This document shows positions 35,360-44,214 of a DNA stretch of 64,000 bases, piece after piece. The first letter of the stretch is position 1. Each line of letters begins with the position of its first letter. The notes below the pieces were generated by a model, which made no database searches, was not told where the DNA came from, and saw only the letters and a list, made by a program, of their open reading frames with translations. The position numbers and the translations under genes are program-made. This DNA is from Amycolatopsis jejuensis (lineage in GTDB: Bacteria; Actinomycetota; Actinomycetes; Mycobacteriales; Pseudonocardiaceae), in the NCBI RefSeq assembly GCF_000717335.1, contig NZ_JNYZ01000004.1, positions 124,001-188,000 of the forward strand, read 5' to 3'.

Positions 35360-35531
35360 ATGCAGGTGTGGTCGACAGGTGCGACGGTCGTCGACGGAAC
35401 AGGCCGGCAAAACAGCCGATCCGACAATTCTTGCGGGAGATCCTCTCAAGAACCCGAAGCTGTTCGGTGACGCCGATTCTGTCGTCCTGGTCAATCAGAA
35501 CGGAACCGCCGGCAAGGACCGTCGGAGCTGA
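35360..35531 (+). pseudogene. Collapsed amidohydrolase (start and end of gene, middle deleted)
   Basis: A strong AAGGGAGG site precedes MQVWSTGATVVDGTGR, the usual first strand of amidohydrolase-superfamily enzymes. About 60 bp later another frame reads DPTILAGDPLKNPKLFGDAD and SVVLVNQNGTAG, the usual C-terminal end of the same family. The metal-binding core, normally about 350 codons, is missing. It lies directly before an MHS transporter and a fragment of an amidase, so a former catabolic operon appears to have decayed. Confidence 0.68.
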
Positions 35532-35546
35532 AAGGGACTGAGTACC

Positions 35547-36893
35547 ATGAATGCAACGGAAGAGAGAATGGCCGGCGATCGGGTTTCCAGCAGGCCCCGC
35601 CTTGGTCGCACGATTGCGGCGGCAACCATCGGAAACTTCGTCGAGTGGTACGAGTTTGCCGTGTACGGAATGGTGGCGGCGTACATCTCGGCATCGTTCT
35701 TCCCGGCCGCCGACCCGACGGCCGCGCTCCTCAACACGTGGGCGGCCTACGGCACCGCCTTCCTCGTGCGGCCGCTCGGCGGGCTGCTCCTGGCCCGGAT
35801 CGGAGACGTTCGCGGACGCCGGTCGATCCTGTATGTCAGCATTCTGATGATGAGCAGCGCGACGTTCTTGATCGCGCTGGTTCCGACACATGCCACCATC
35901 GGAATCGCGGCACCGATTCTGCTGGTGTGCCTACGACTGGTCCAGGGCCTTGCCGCGGGCGGGGAACTTGCCGGTGCGGTCGCCTTTCTCTACGAGCACG
36001 CCCCGGCGAACCGGCGTGCGCGCACCGTCAGCTACCTGGGAACCGGAACCTTCCTCGCCACACTGGCTGGTTCGGCTCTTGCCACGCTGCTCACTGCGGT
36101 CATGCCCGGCGAAGCGATGGCGTCATGGGGCTGGCGCCTGCTTTTCCTGATCGCTCTTCCGCTCGGTTTCGTGGGAATCTACATCCGCCGTCGCGTGGAC
36201 GAAACCCCCGAGTTCAAGGCAATCCGCGCGGCTGCGGAGGAGGCAGTCCCGCGGACAACCGGCCTCTGGACAGTCCTGCGCGAGAACAAGCGGGCGGTCC
36301 TGATCTTCGTGGGTTTCGGCGCCCTGTACTCCACCGCGGCCTATATCGGGTTCACCGCCTACCTGGCTTACATGATCGCCAACGGGATGCCTCGCGGAAC
36401 TGCGCTGGCGATCAACACCATCATCGGGATCGTTCTCGTCGGGTGCATTGTGCTCACCGGCGGACTGGCCGATCGCTACGGCAGGCGGCCGGTTCTGATC
36501 ACCGGAGCAAGTCTCCTCGTCGTCGTGACCATTCCGACGTTCCTGCTGGGAGGTTCGGGGTCGTTCGGCCTCGGCCTGGTCGGCGGCCTGCTCTACGTGA
36601 TTCCGTTCGCCGTCTACGGAACGCCGTCCTACCTCAGCCTCGTGGAGATGTTCCCGCCGTCGGTTCGAGTCACCGCGGGCGCTGCCGCCTACAACTCGAC
36701 GATCATTCTCGGCGGATTTTCCCCCTTGATTTCCGCCTGGCTCGCTGCGGTGACCGGATCGAGCCTCGCATTTCCGTTGTACGTCGTCGCCTTGTCCGTC
36801 GTTGCAGTCATTGTCCTCGTATTCTGGTACCGCGAGCCGGATGGTGAATCGCGAATGGGCAGCGCACGCGACGACCTCAAGAATGCACAGTGA
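35547..36893 (+). CDS. MHS-family major facilitator transporter
   Basis: A 448-residue proton symporter with twelve transmembrane helices. Signature parts are GNFVEWYEFAVYGMVAAYI, ARIGDVRGRRSIL and LVQGLAAGGELAGAVAFLYE. It is intact, although both neighbours in the same direction (a collapsed amidohydrolase and an amidase fragment) are broken. The ATG is preceded by AAAGGGACTGAG. Cargo unknown; organic acids or betaine-like compounds are typical for the family. Confidence 0.93.
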   Translation: MNATEERMAGDRVSSRPRLGRTIAAATIGNFVEWYEFAVYGMVAAYISASFFPAADPTAALLNTWAAYGTAFLVRPLGGLLLARIGDVRGRRSILYVSILMMSSATFLIALVPTHATIGIAAPILLVCLRLVQGLAAGGELAGAVAFLYEHAPANRRARTVSYLGTGTFLATLAGSALATLLTAVMPGEAMASWGWRLLFLIALPLGFVGIYIRRRVDETPEFKAIRAAAEEAVPRTTGLWTVLRENKRAVLIFVGFGALYSTAAYIGFTAYLAYMIANGMPRGTALAINTIIGIVLVGCIVLTGGLADRYGRRPVLITGASLLVVVTIPTFLLGGSGSFGLGLVGGLLYVIPFAVYGTPSYLSLVEMFPPSVRVTAGAAAYNSTIILGGFSPLISAWLAAVTGSSLAFPLYVVALSVVAVIVLVFWYREPDGESRMGSARDDLKNAQ

Positions 36894-37060
36894 AAATGGA
36901 CGCTTCGCTCTCGCCTGGCGGGTCGAGCAGTGGCAGTGGGATCGCGCTCGCGGCGCGCACTGCGCCGGCGACCGTGGGCGGCGACGGGCGGGGCAGCATT
37001 CGGAGGCCGGCCGAATTCAACGGCGTGGCGGGGGTCAGCATTCACCCGTCGCCGGCAGGG
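36890..37060 (+). pseudogene. Amidase-signature enzyme fragment
   Basis: A frame that overlaps the transporter stop reads GGSSSGSGIALAARTAPATV then GGDGRGSIRRPAEFNGVAG. This is the Ser/Gly-rich core of amidase-signature enzymes (usual form GGSSGGSA...GSDTGGSIR...FCG). The frame stays open but loses similarity after about 37060, and the N-terminal catalytic Lys region and the C-terminal half are absent. It is a remnant of a gene that once followed the MHS transporter. The remaining 150 bp to 37209 show nothing further. Confidence 0.72.
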
Positions 37061-37208
37061 CAGGCCGGGCGCATCGTGCTCAAGCGGGCTCTCCTCAAGA
37101 TCGGGAGGTTCGCGGCGCGTAAGTCAGGTGCGCGGGCTGAACGCCGCGTGAACCCGGGCTTCGAGACGTCTCTGGATCCGGCAAGGACACCCCCGTGGAC
37201 CACCGATG

Positions 37209-37973
37209 TCAGGCGCTTATCTCCGGTACCGATGCGACGAGCTGGCGGGTGTATTCCTCGCTTGGCGACGTCAGAAGCTCTTCCGTCGGGCCCATTTCCA
37301 CCGCGGTGCCGTGGTACATCACCACAGCGGATTCGGTCATGTACCGCACCACGCTCAGGTCGTGCGAGATCAGCATCAGGGCAAGGCCCCTGGTCTCCTT
37401 GAGGTCGAGGATGGTGTTGAGAATCTGCGCCTGAACCGAGACGTCGAGTGCCGAGGTCGGCTCGTCGGCGATCAAGACGTCGGGGGCACAGGCGAGTGCC
37501 CTGGCGATCCCGACGCGCTGGCACTGGCCGCCGCTCAGCTCGCGCGGGCGGCGACCCATCGAGGAACGGGTGAGGCCGGTCTCCGCCAGCAGGTCGCCTG
37601 CCCGCTCTTTCGACTCCCGCACACTTGCCCGGTCCCAGTTGCGGAACACCTCCGCTACCGCCTCCTGCGCCGTCATCCATGGGTTCAGGGCGGAGGACGG
37701 GTCCTGGAAAATCATCTGCACGGAGCGCCGGACCGGGTCCGAGCGATTGATCTCCGACCAAGGCCTGCCGTGGGCGAGCACCCGGCCTGCCGTCGGCCGG
37801 ATGACTCCGGCCAGCATCCGGGCGAGCGTCGACTTGCCACTCCCGCTCTCGCCCACGATCCCGATCGAGGCACCTGCCCGGATCGAGAGAGTCACTCCGG
37901 CCACCGCTGCGGTCGCGGCCTTGGGGTAGGTCAGGCCGGCGTCTTCGGCGCTCAGCAAAGGTTCGGTGGTCAC
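37209..37973 (-). CDS. ABC transporter ATP-binding protein (dipeptide/oligopeptide type, DppF-like)
   Basis: A 254-residue nucleotide-binding subunit of a peptide/nickel-type importer. Walker A is GESGSGKST, the signature is LSGGQCQRVGIARALA, and Walker B is DVLIADEPTSALD with the switch His in LMLISHDLS. QMIFQDPSSALNPWMT is typical of DppF/OppF. It lacks the usual C-terminal Cys-rich extension. The GTG start overlaps the preceding gene by 4 nt. It is the last gene of the transporter operon. Confidence 0.95.
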   Translation of the reverse strand: MTTEPLLSAEDAGLTYPKAATAAVAGVTLSIRAGASIGIVGESGSGKSTLARMLAGVIRPTAGRVLAHGRPWSEINRSDPVRRSVQMIFQDPSSALNPWMTAQEAVAEVFRNWDRASVRESKERAGDLLAETGLTRSSMGRRPRELSGGQCQRVGIARALACAPDVLIADEPTSALDVSVQAQILNTILDLKETRGLALMLISHDLSVVRYMTESAVVMYHGTAVEMGPTEELLTSPSEEYTRQLVASVPEISA

Positions 37974-38932
37974 GACACGATCTCCTCGGCACGGTGACAG
38001 GCGACAGCGTGGGCAAGGTCGAGAGAGTGCAGCTTGACCGGACGTTCCCCGCAGTAGTCCGCCGCGTGGTTGCAACGCGCCGTGAAGGGGCAGCCCGCCT
38101 GGTCGTCGGTCGCCTCCGGGGGCGATCCGGGAATCCCGGCCAGCCTCTGCCCCGGCGGCACCGCCGCAGGGTGCGACGCGACCAGCGCCCGCGTGTACGG
38201 ATGCGCCGGCGCGCGAAGGACCTCGTGAACAGGTCCACTTTCTACGGTGATCCCGCCATACATCACGACGATCCAGTCGCACACCTGGGAGATCACCCCC
38301 AAGTCGTGGCTGACGAGAAGCATGGACATGTCGAGTTCCTCGCGCAACGACATCAGGAGATTGAGAATTTCCCGTTGCACAGTCACGTCGAGTGCGGTGG
38401 TCGGTTCGTCGGCCAGTAGCAGACCCGGCTTGCCCGCGAGCGCCAGAGCGATCATGATGCGCTGCCGCTGCCCGCCGGAGAGCTCGTGCGGGTAGCGCCG
38501 GAGGAAGGACGGGTCCGACGGAAGCCGGACCGCACTGAGGAGCGCGCCGAGCCGGTCCTCGACTTCGGCGCGAGGCAGGGAAAGAGCGACCGTCTCGCGC
38601 AGCTGGCGGCCGATCCGGACCACCGGATCCAGTCCGCCGATCGATGCCTGCGGCACCATGCCGATCGCACTCCGCCGGAGCGACTTTCGCTGGGCCGGGG
38701 TGCAGGAAGCCAGGTCGGTCCCGTCATATTCGACCGAGCCCTTGGTGACCTCTGCCCCGATACGGCCGAGCAGGCCCATGACCGCCCGGCACGTCATGCT
38801 CTTGCCCGAACCGGTCTCCCCGACCAGCCCCACGGAGGCGCCTCGGGGCACGGAGAACGAAACATCCTTCAGGATCCGGACTCCGCGGCGTTCGACCGCA
38901 AGATTCGTCACCTGCAACAGGGTCTTGGTCAT
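37970..38932 (-). CDS. ABC transporter ATP-binding protein (DppD-like)
   Basis: A 320-residue nucleotide-binding subunit. Walker A is GETGSGKSM, the signature is LSGGQRQRIMIALALAGKP, and Walker B is LLLADEPTTALDVTVQ. The C-terminus has the oligopeptide-transporter extension PYTRALVASHPAAVPPGQRL with three cysteines (GCPFTARCNHAADYCGERP), which in relatives can hold an iron-sulfur cluster. The ATG start overlaps the upstream permease stop. It forms a heterodimer with the DppF-like subunit. Confidence 0.95.
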   Translation of the reverse strand: MTKTLLQVTNLAVERRGVRILKDVSFSVPRGASVGLVGETGSGKSMTCRAVMGLLGRIGAEVTKGSVEYDGTDLASCTPAQRKSLRRSAIGMVPQASIGGLDPVVRIGRQLRETVALSLPRAEVEDRLGALLSAVRLPSDPSFLRRYPHELSGGQRQRIMIALALAGKPGLLLADEPTTALDVTVQREILNLLMSLREELDMSMLLVSHDLGVISQVCDWIVVMYGGITVESGPVHEVLRAPAHPYTRALVASHPAAVPPGQRLAGIPGSPPEATDDQAGCPFTARCNHAADYCGERPVKLHSLDLAHAVACHRAEEIVS

Positions 38933-39831
38933 CGCGACCTCACCTCGAGCAGCGAATCACCGATCGCACTCAACGCAAGACCGGTGAGGACGATCATCGC
39001 CCCCGGGATGGTCGTGATCCACCAAGCCTGTGACATGACGGCCCGCCCCTCGAACATCATGCTCCCCCAATCGGCCGCCGGCGCTTGGATCCCGAGGCCG
39101 AGGAAGGACAGCGACGCCGTCCAGATGATGATGAGGATCGCGTCCGCCACGGCGTAGGAAGCCGTGGTCCGGCCTACACCGGGCAGGAGGTGGCGAAGCA
39201 CGATCCGCGGCGCCGAGTAACCCAGCGTCCGTGCGGCGACCACGTAGTCACGGTCGCGCAGAGTCAGAGTCTGGCTGCGCGCCAGCCGGGCGTAGAGCGT
39301 CCACTCGACGAGCACCACGGACAGGATGACGGCCGCCGCCCCGGCGGGCAGCCCGAGTACCGCCCATTCCCGGCCGGCCACCGCGACGATCGCGAGGGTC
39401 AGGACGATGAACGGGAACGCGACGATCGCATCGACGATCCGCATCGCGACCGGCTCGACCCACCGCGCGCGGCTCGCGCCGGCGACCATCCCGACGAAGG
39501 TTCCGATCACGGACGACAGAACGAGCGCGACGGTAGCGATGACGAGGTCGAGCCTGCCGGCGTGGAAGACCCGGACGAAGACGTCACGACCGTAGGAGTC
39601 CGTGCCGAACGGATGGTTCGCCGACGGGGCCTGGAACGGCGGTGCGACGAACGCGTTGGGGTCGGTGTGATCGATCAGGGGCACCAGCACGCAAGAGGCG
39701 ACGACCGCGCCGAGCACCAGCACCCCGGCCCAGAGCTCGATCCGCCGCCCGCCCGGTCGGCGGCGCGGACGTACGCGGGTGAACAGCCGTCGCCGGTCGA
39801 ACGGCGCGACCGGGGAGGTGGTGGTAGTCAT
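38929..39831 (-). CDS. ABC transporter permease (DppC-like)
   Basis: A 300-residue inner membrane permease with six transmembrane helices. The N-terminal OppC region contains HPFGTDSYGRDVFVRVFHAG. The EAA coupling loop is LRDRDYVVAARTLGYSAPRI with RHLLPG. It pairs with the DppB-like permease upstream. The ATG overlaps that gene's stop (ATGA). Confidence 0.95.
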   Translation of the reverse strand: MTTTTSPVAPFDRRRLFTRVRPRRRPGGRRIELWAGVLVLGAVVASCVLVPLIDHTDPNAFVAPPFQAPSANHPFGTDSYGRDVFVRVFHAGRLDLVIATVALVLSSVIGTFVGMVAGASRARWVEPVAMRIVDAIVAFPFIVLTLAIVAVAGREWAVLGLPAGAAAVILSVVLVEWTLYARLARSQTLTLRDRDYVVAARTLGYSAPRIVLRHLLPGVGRTTASYAVADAILIIIWTASLSFLGLGIQAPAADWGSMMFEGRAVMSQAWWITTIPGAMIVLTGLALSAIGDSLLEVRSR

Positions 39832-40841
39832 GCGCGCCTCACTCGCGGGTCGACCCATCCGTAGAGGATGTCGGTGATTGCGTTGAAGATGACGACGGCG
39901 ACCGCGCAGGTCAGCGCGATTCCCTGGATGACCGGGTAGTCGCGCTGGGTCACCGCGTCGACCAGCTGCTGGCCGATCCCGGGAAGCGAGAAGACCGCCT
40001 CGACGACGACCGCTCCCGAAATGAGCACGCCGGCGTTGTACCCGACGAGAGTGATGACCGGCAGCACGCTGTTCGGCAGGATGTGACGCAGCGCCATGCG
40101 CGCTCTGCCGAGCCCCCGCGCCTCCGCGGCCTCGACCCACATCTCCCCCAGCGCCTCCTTGGCCGACTGCCGCGTCGCCCTGGCGACGAGCGGGATCAGG
40201 GCGATCGACAAGGATACGATCGGCAGGACCAGATAGCTCGGGGAAGAGGCCCAGCCCTGCCAGCCACCGGCGGGGAAGATCGGCATCGCGAGCGCGAGGC
40301 CCCAGATGAGCAGCAAGCCAAGGAAGAACGGGGGCACCGTCAGCATGGTCGTCAGCAGCGATCGCGTCGCGACGTCCACGGCTCCCTCGGAGTGACCGGC
40401 GAACAGCCCCAGCGCAATACCGACGACCAGGGCCACGACTATCGCTCCGGCCACGAGCGCCAGGGTGATGGGAAGGGCGTGGCCGATGATCGAGCCGACC
40501 GAAACCCCGCCTTGGGACACGGAGGTCCCGAGGTCTCCGGTCACCAGGCCACCCACATAGCTCGTGAACTGGTGCCACAGCGACCCGTCGAGTCCGAGCC
40601 GGGCGCGAATCGCATCGCGCGCCGCGGGGCTCGCGTGCTGTCCGGCCAATGCATCCGCCGGGTCGCCAGGGAGGATCCGGACGAGCAGGAACGTGATGAC
40701 GACGACCAGGCCGAGTACCACCACTCCCCGTCGCAGGACGTTCAGTGGCCACCGGAGCGCAGGCGGGATCCGCCGCGCCGCCTTCGATGCCACCAGGGCT
40801 TCCGCCCGGGTGTCCCCGGCCTCGAGGGTGGGTGCTCCCAC
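39828..40841 (-). CDS. ABC transporter permease (DppB-like)
   Basis: A 337-residue permease with six transmembrane helices. LLVRILPGDPADALAG after the first helix is the DppB hallmark. The coupling loop is WVEAAEARGLGRARMALRHI, followed by VVEAVFSLPGIGQQL. I chose the GTG in MGAPTLEAGDTRAEA because GGAGGTGG lies 5 nt upstream; the frame is open further but without a ribosome site. It lies 85 nt after the binding-protein gene, so all five transporter genes form one operon. Confidence 0.94.
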   Translation of the reverse strand: MGAPTLEAGDTRAEALVASKAARRIPPALRWPLNVLRRGVVVLGLVVVITFLLVRILPGDPADALAGQHASPAARDAIRARLGLDGSLWHQFTSYVGGLVTGDLGTSVSQGGVSVGSIIGHALPITLALVAGAIVVALVVGIALGLFAGHSEGAVDVATRSLLTTMLTVPPFFLGLLLIWGLALAMPIFPAGGWQGWASSPSYLVLPIVSLSIALIPLVARATRQSAKEALGEMWVEAAEARGLGRARMALRHILPNSVLPVITLVGYNAGVLISGAVVVEAVFSLPGIGQQLVDAVTQRDYPVIQGIALTCAVAVVIFNAITDILYGWVDPRVRRA

Positions 40842-40926
40842 TTCGACCACCTCCGTTGGTTGTCGGTTCTGGGTGGATCCTCTGCTCCATCGGACCGCGC
40901 CGCCAGTGGCGCGGGGTGCACCGTGG

Positions 40927-42444
40927 TCAGCGCACGCTTCCATCGGCGCGGCCGACGCTGATCGCCCCGCCGTCGATGAACCCGATCTGCTTCGGCGAAA
41001 CCTTGGTCGCCGACACCACCCCGGTGCCCGTGAGCGGGATCCAGGGAACGTTCGCGCGGATCGTCGCATCGATCTTGCGCAGCGCATCGTCGCGCTTGGC
41101 CCCCGTCTCGCCCGCGGCATCGGACAGTGCCTGGTTCATCCCCGGGTAGCTGTCGTAGACCTTGGAGTTCAAGGGAAGCGGCAGGACCATCAGGTTGTCG
41201 TTGACCGGGCCGAAGTCATAGGTGGTCACGACCAGCATCTCGAAGGAGCCCTTGTTGTAGTCGTCGTTCCACTCGGTCGCATCGACCTTTTCGGCGGTGA
41301 GCGTGATGCCGATCTTCTGCAGGTCCTGCCGGAGCGCCGTCGCGACCTGCTCCTGCTGGGCCGAGAGCTGGGTGCTGTAGATCAGCTTGATCGCGCACCC
41401 GGCGGCACAGCTGGTCCCGGCGAGCGCCTTCTTTGCTGCCGCGAGGTCGGTGGCGGTGCTGATGCCGGGGTCGTAACCGGGCACGTTCTCCGGCCACGCG
41501 CCGGCGAGGGGCGGGATCTTGCCGCCCCAGGCGAGGTCGGAGATCTGCTTCCGGTCGGCGGCGTCCCAGATCGCCCGGCGGACGCCCACCTCGCTGAGCG
41601 GACCGCTCGCCGTATTCAGCATGATCGCGTCGAACCCGTAACGCGGCGCAACCGCGAGGAGGTTCGCGGGAATCACATTGATCAGGTTCGCCGGCACACC
41701 CCAGGCGACGTCCAGCTGTCCGGACTGCACCTGGACGAGGGCCGAGTTGGCGTCCGGCACGACGGTCAGGTCGAGGTTCCGCACCGTCGGTGCGGGGCCG
41801 GTGTAACGCGGGTTCACCGACAGCTTCGTCTTGTCCGCGCCGGTCTGATCGATCACGTAGGGTCCGGCAGAGATCGGCTTGCGGAAGAAGTCGGGCTCGC
41901 CGAGGTGCTGAGCCGGGAGCACCGGGAACTGGGCGTAGGTGAGGATCACCGGCAGGTTCGGGCGTGGCGACTTGAGCTTGACGACGACCGTGTTGTCCGA
42001 CGGCGCCTTCACCGATGCCATCGGCGCGAACAGGTTCGGGTTCACCTGGCTCGGGTTGTTCATGCTTCGCTCGAACGACGCGACGACGTCGGACGCCTTG
42101 ACGGGCGTTCCGTCGGAGAAGGTCGCTCCGTTCGCCAGGGTGAAGGTCCACGTCAGGCCATCCGGGGACACCGAGCTCTGCTGGGCCAGCGCCGGAACCG
42201 GCTTACCGTCGGCCATCTCGTAGAGCCGGCCTCCGACGAGCTTCATCACTGCCTGCCCGAAGGCATCGAGGCTGGTGTCCATGTCGAGGCTGAGCAGCTT
42301 GCTCGGCATGCCGATCGTCGCACTCGACACGTCCGACGGCGACGCACCGTCGCCTGCCCCGGAACACCCGGCCGTGACCAACACGGAGAGAGCGAGCGCC
42401 GGGGCCAGCCGCATCCGCACGCGGCGGAGGAGATGCTGCTTCAT
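40927..42444 (-). CDS. Solute-binding lipoprotein of peptide/nickel ABC transporter (SBP family 5)
   Basis: A 505-residue extracellular binding protein. The lipoprotein signal ends in VTAGC (Cys27). The family 5 fold shows GRLYEMADGKPVPALAQQ, then GLTWTFTLANGATFSDGTPV, typical of the DppA/NikA superfamily. The C-terminal part contains DFGPVNDNLMVLPLPLNS. Family members bind peptides, nickel chelates, glycosides or opines, so the family does not fix the ligand. It is the first gene of the importer operon and has TetR-type site O1 about 100 bp upstream. Confidence 0.94.
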   Translation of the reverse strand: MKQHLLRRVRMRLAPALALSVLVTAGCSGAGDGASPSDVSSATIGMPSKLLSLDMDTSLDAFGQAVMKLVGGRLYEMADGKPVPALAQQSSVSPDGLTWTFTLANGATFSDGTPVKASDVVASFERSMNNPSQVNPNLFAPMASVKAPSDNTVVVKLKSPRPNLPVILTYAQFPVLPAQHLGEPDFFRKPISAGPYVIDQTGADKTKLSVNPRYTGPAPTVRNLDLTVVPDANSALVQVQSGQLDVAWGVPANLINVIPANLLAVAPRYGFDAIMLNTASGPLSEVGVRRAIWDAADRKQISDLAWGGKIPPLAGAWPENVPGYDPGISTATDLAAAKKALAGTSCAAGCAIKLIYSTQLSAQQEQVATALRQDLQKIGITLTAEKVDATEWNDDYNKGSFEMLVVTTYDFGPVNDNLMVLPLPLNSKVYDSYPGMNQALSDAAGETGAKRDDALRKIDATIRANVPWIPLTGTGVVSATKVSPKQIGFIDGGAISVGRADGSVR

Positions 42445-42542
42445 GTCGGTCTCCTTGCTCGGTCAGCGAGGTTCCTCGCTGCCGGTCGTCCGTTCGGGTT
42501 GAACCGAGAGCTCTGGGATGCGGGTCACCCTAACCCAGATTC

Positions 42543-42560
42543 CTTTCGTTCGATAGAAAG
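42543..42560. promoter_or_regulatory. Island operator O1, upstream of the ABC importer operon
   Basis: CTTTCGTTCGATAGAAAG, with outer arms TCCTTTC/GAAAGGA. It lies about 100 bp before the binding-protein start and just after the end of the divergently organised lyase operon. It matches O2 (47621) at 17 of 18 bases. Confidence 0.75.
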
Positions 42561-42571
42561 GACTTATTTCG

Positions 42572-43846
42572 TTACCGAGATTCGTATCCGTCGCCCAGGC
42601 GAGCCGCAGTTACCCGGCAGATTTCCTCGACCCGCTCCTCGGTGACCCACCGCGGGTACGTGGTGGCGGAGTCGACCGCACGCACGATCTCGTCGTACAC
42701 CGCGGTCACCAGCTCCCCGCTGTCCGGCAGTCCGAGCTGGCGCAGCTTTGCGCGCACGGTCGACGTCGCGTGCCGATCACCCCAGACGACGCGCATTCGG
42801 GAGCCGGTAAGCGAAGGAGCCATGCACGACGTCGCGGCGGGGAAGGCCTCCCGGCCGTCGCGCAGGTAGTCCAGGATTCCTTCCGCGTCGTCGCGGAGGT
42901 ACTGGTGCGCACCGGTGACCGGGGCCAGCGGGTTGACCAATCCGGTGCATGCCGAGACCTGGTCCGACAGCGATTGCAGCTGACCGAGGTCGATGCCCGT
43001 CCGGACGTCGTACAGCAGCTCCAGCGCCAGGACCACCTCCTGGAGCGCGGCGAACCCCGAGCGGTAGGAGATGCTGTTGACCGAGACGTCGGGGTGCACC
43101 CCCGAGGTCGCCGCGGTGACCGCGAGGGCGGTCCCGAGCCCGAAGTCGTTGTGGACGTGCATCGAGAGCGGCACCGGCCGGTCGAGGCGAGCACGGAAGT
43201 CGTTGCAGAACAGGCGCATGGCCTCCACCGACAGGCTGCTGTACGAGTCGAGGAGGTTGACCCGCGTACAGCCCAGCTCGGTTGCCAGCTGCGCCGCCTC
43301 CAGCGCGACCTCGAAGTCGACCCGGCCCACGTCGGACAGGCCCAGCACGGTGGAAAGGCCCGCGTCTGCGGCCTGTGCGAAGAGGGCCTCGAGCTCGCCC
43401 AGTGAGCTCGCGGCTCCCCCGCCTCCGGCGCGTGGCACGAGGAAGGGCAGCTCGATCGTCGTGGCGCCCAGTGATCGGATCTGCTCGATCGCCGCGAGGG
43501 GGGTGATCCGGTTGCCTTCCCGCGGCAGGGTGGCGTCGGCGTAGACGGTGACGTGGAAGTCGAAGCCGCTTTGCAGGACGGCACGGAGCACCTCCCATTC
43601 GCGGCTGTTCGGTCGATCGTCGCCCCACCAGTGGACGTTGAGCACGATCTCGCGGATGCCGGCTCGATCGAGCGAGCCGGCGATCGCCAGCAGCTGATCG
43701 ATCGGCGGGGAAATTCCCGGGGTCAGCAGGATCTTCCGCAGGGTGCTGTCGAAGATCGTGAGCGGCTCGGGGAAGGTCAGCTGGCGGGTGACTCGATCGT
43801 CGCGGTCGTAGGCGCTGACCAGGTGGCGGCTCGACTCGACGGACAT
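42572..43846 (-). CDS. DRE-TIM metallolyase-like protein with altered active-site motif
   Basis: A 424-residue TIM-barrel protein of the HMG-CoA lyase / isopropylmalate synthase superfamily. These enzymes use a divalent metal for Claisen condensation or retro-aldol cleavage. HVHNDFGLGTA keeps the metal-ligand histidines (His230, His232). The usual N-terminal motif LRDGEQ reads LRKILL here (Arg37 kept, metal-ligand Asp replaced by Lys38). The rest, FDSTLRKILLTPGI, aligns well, so the change is not a reading error in one base. It either runs different chemistry or has lost metal activity. It is last in the operon with the P450 genes and overlaps the EthD-like gene by 1 nt. Confidence 0.82.
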   Translation of the reverse strand: MSVESSRHLVSAYDRDDRVTRQLTFPEPLTIFDSTLRKILLTPGISPPIDQLLAIAGSLDRAGIREIVLNVHWWGDDRPNSREWEVLRAVLQSGFDFHVTVYADATLPREGNRITPLAAIEQIRSLGATTIELPFLVPRAGGGGAASSLGELEALFAQAADAGLSTVLGLSDVGRVDFEVALEAAQLATELGCTRVNLLDSYSSLSVEAMRLFCNDFRARLDRPVPLSMHVHNDFGLGTALAVTAATSGVHPDVSVNSISYRSGFAALQEVVLALELLYDVRTGIDLGQLQSLSDQVSACTGLVNPLAPVTGAHQYLRDDAEGILDYLRDGREAFPAATSCMAPSLTGSRMRVVWGDRHATSTVRAKLRQLGLPDSGELVTAVYDEIVRAVDSATTYPRWVTEERVEEICRVTAARLGDGYESR

Positions 43847-44202
43847 CAGGATTCGTCGCGCTCGAGCAGGATGTGGCGCCGGTTCGAGGTGTAGGGGCGA
43901 ACCATCGCGGGCCAGCGCCCGGACTCCACGGCCTCCCCCCAGGCGGGCGAAACGAGCACCTCCGGGCTTTCGAGCCCGTAGACGACGTAGTAGCGCGGCT
44001 CGGTTCCGTCGCCGAGCCGCTGGGTGCGCCCGCCGATGGCCATGTCCAGCTCCTGCCCGGTGTAGCGCATCGCGAACCGCACGCCGGGCACTGCGGACAG
44101 GAACGGGACGTGCTCGGTGTCGTACACGTCGTTGAACAGCTCCTCCTTGTCGGGCTGCACGTCCATGCCGGCGATCATCAGGTACTTCGGCTGGTTGCTC
44201 AT
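43846..44202 (-). CDS. EthD-like / dimeric alpha-beta barrel protein
   Basis: A 118-residue small protein. YDTEHVPFLSAVPGV resembles the EthD/ABM motif of dimeric ferredoxin-like barrels that accompany P450 and catabolic operons. YYVVYGLESPEVL continues the strand pattern. The known EthD is required for the ether-degrading P450 system, though its mechanism is unclear. It sits between the P450 and the lyase, 12 nt after the P450 stop, consistent with such an accessory role. Confidence 0.72.
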   Translation of the reverse strand: MSNQPKYLMIAGMDVQPDKEELFNDVYDTEHVPFLSAVPGVRFAMRYTGQELDMAIGGRTQRLGDGTEPRYYVVYGLESPEVLVSPAWGEAVESGRWPAMVRPYTSNRRHILLERDES

Positions 44203-44214
44203 GGGACACCTTTC

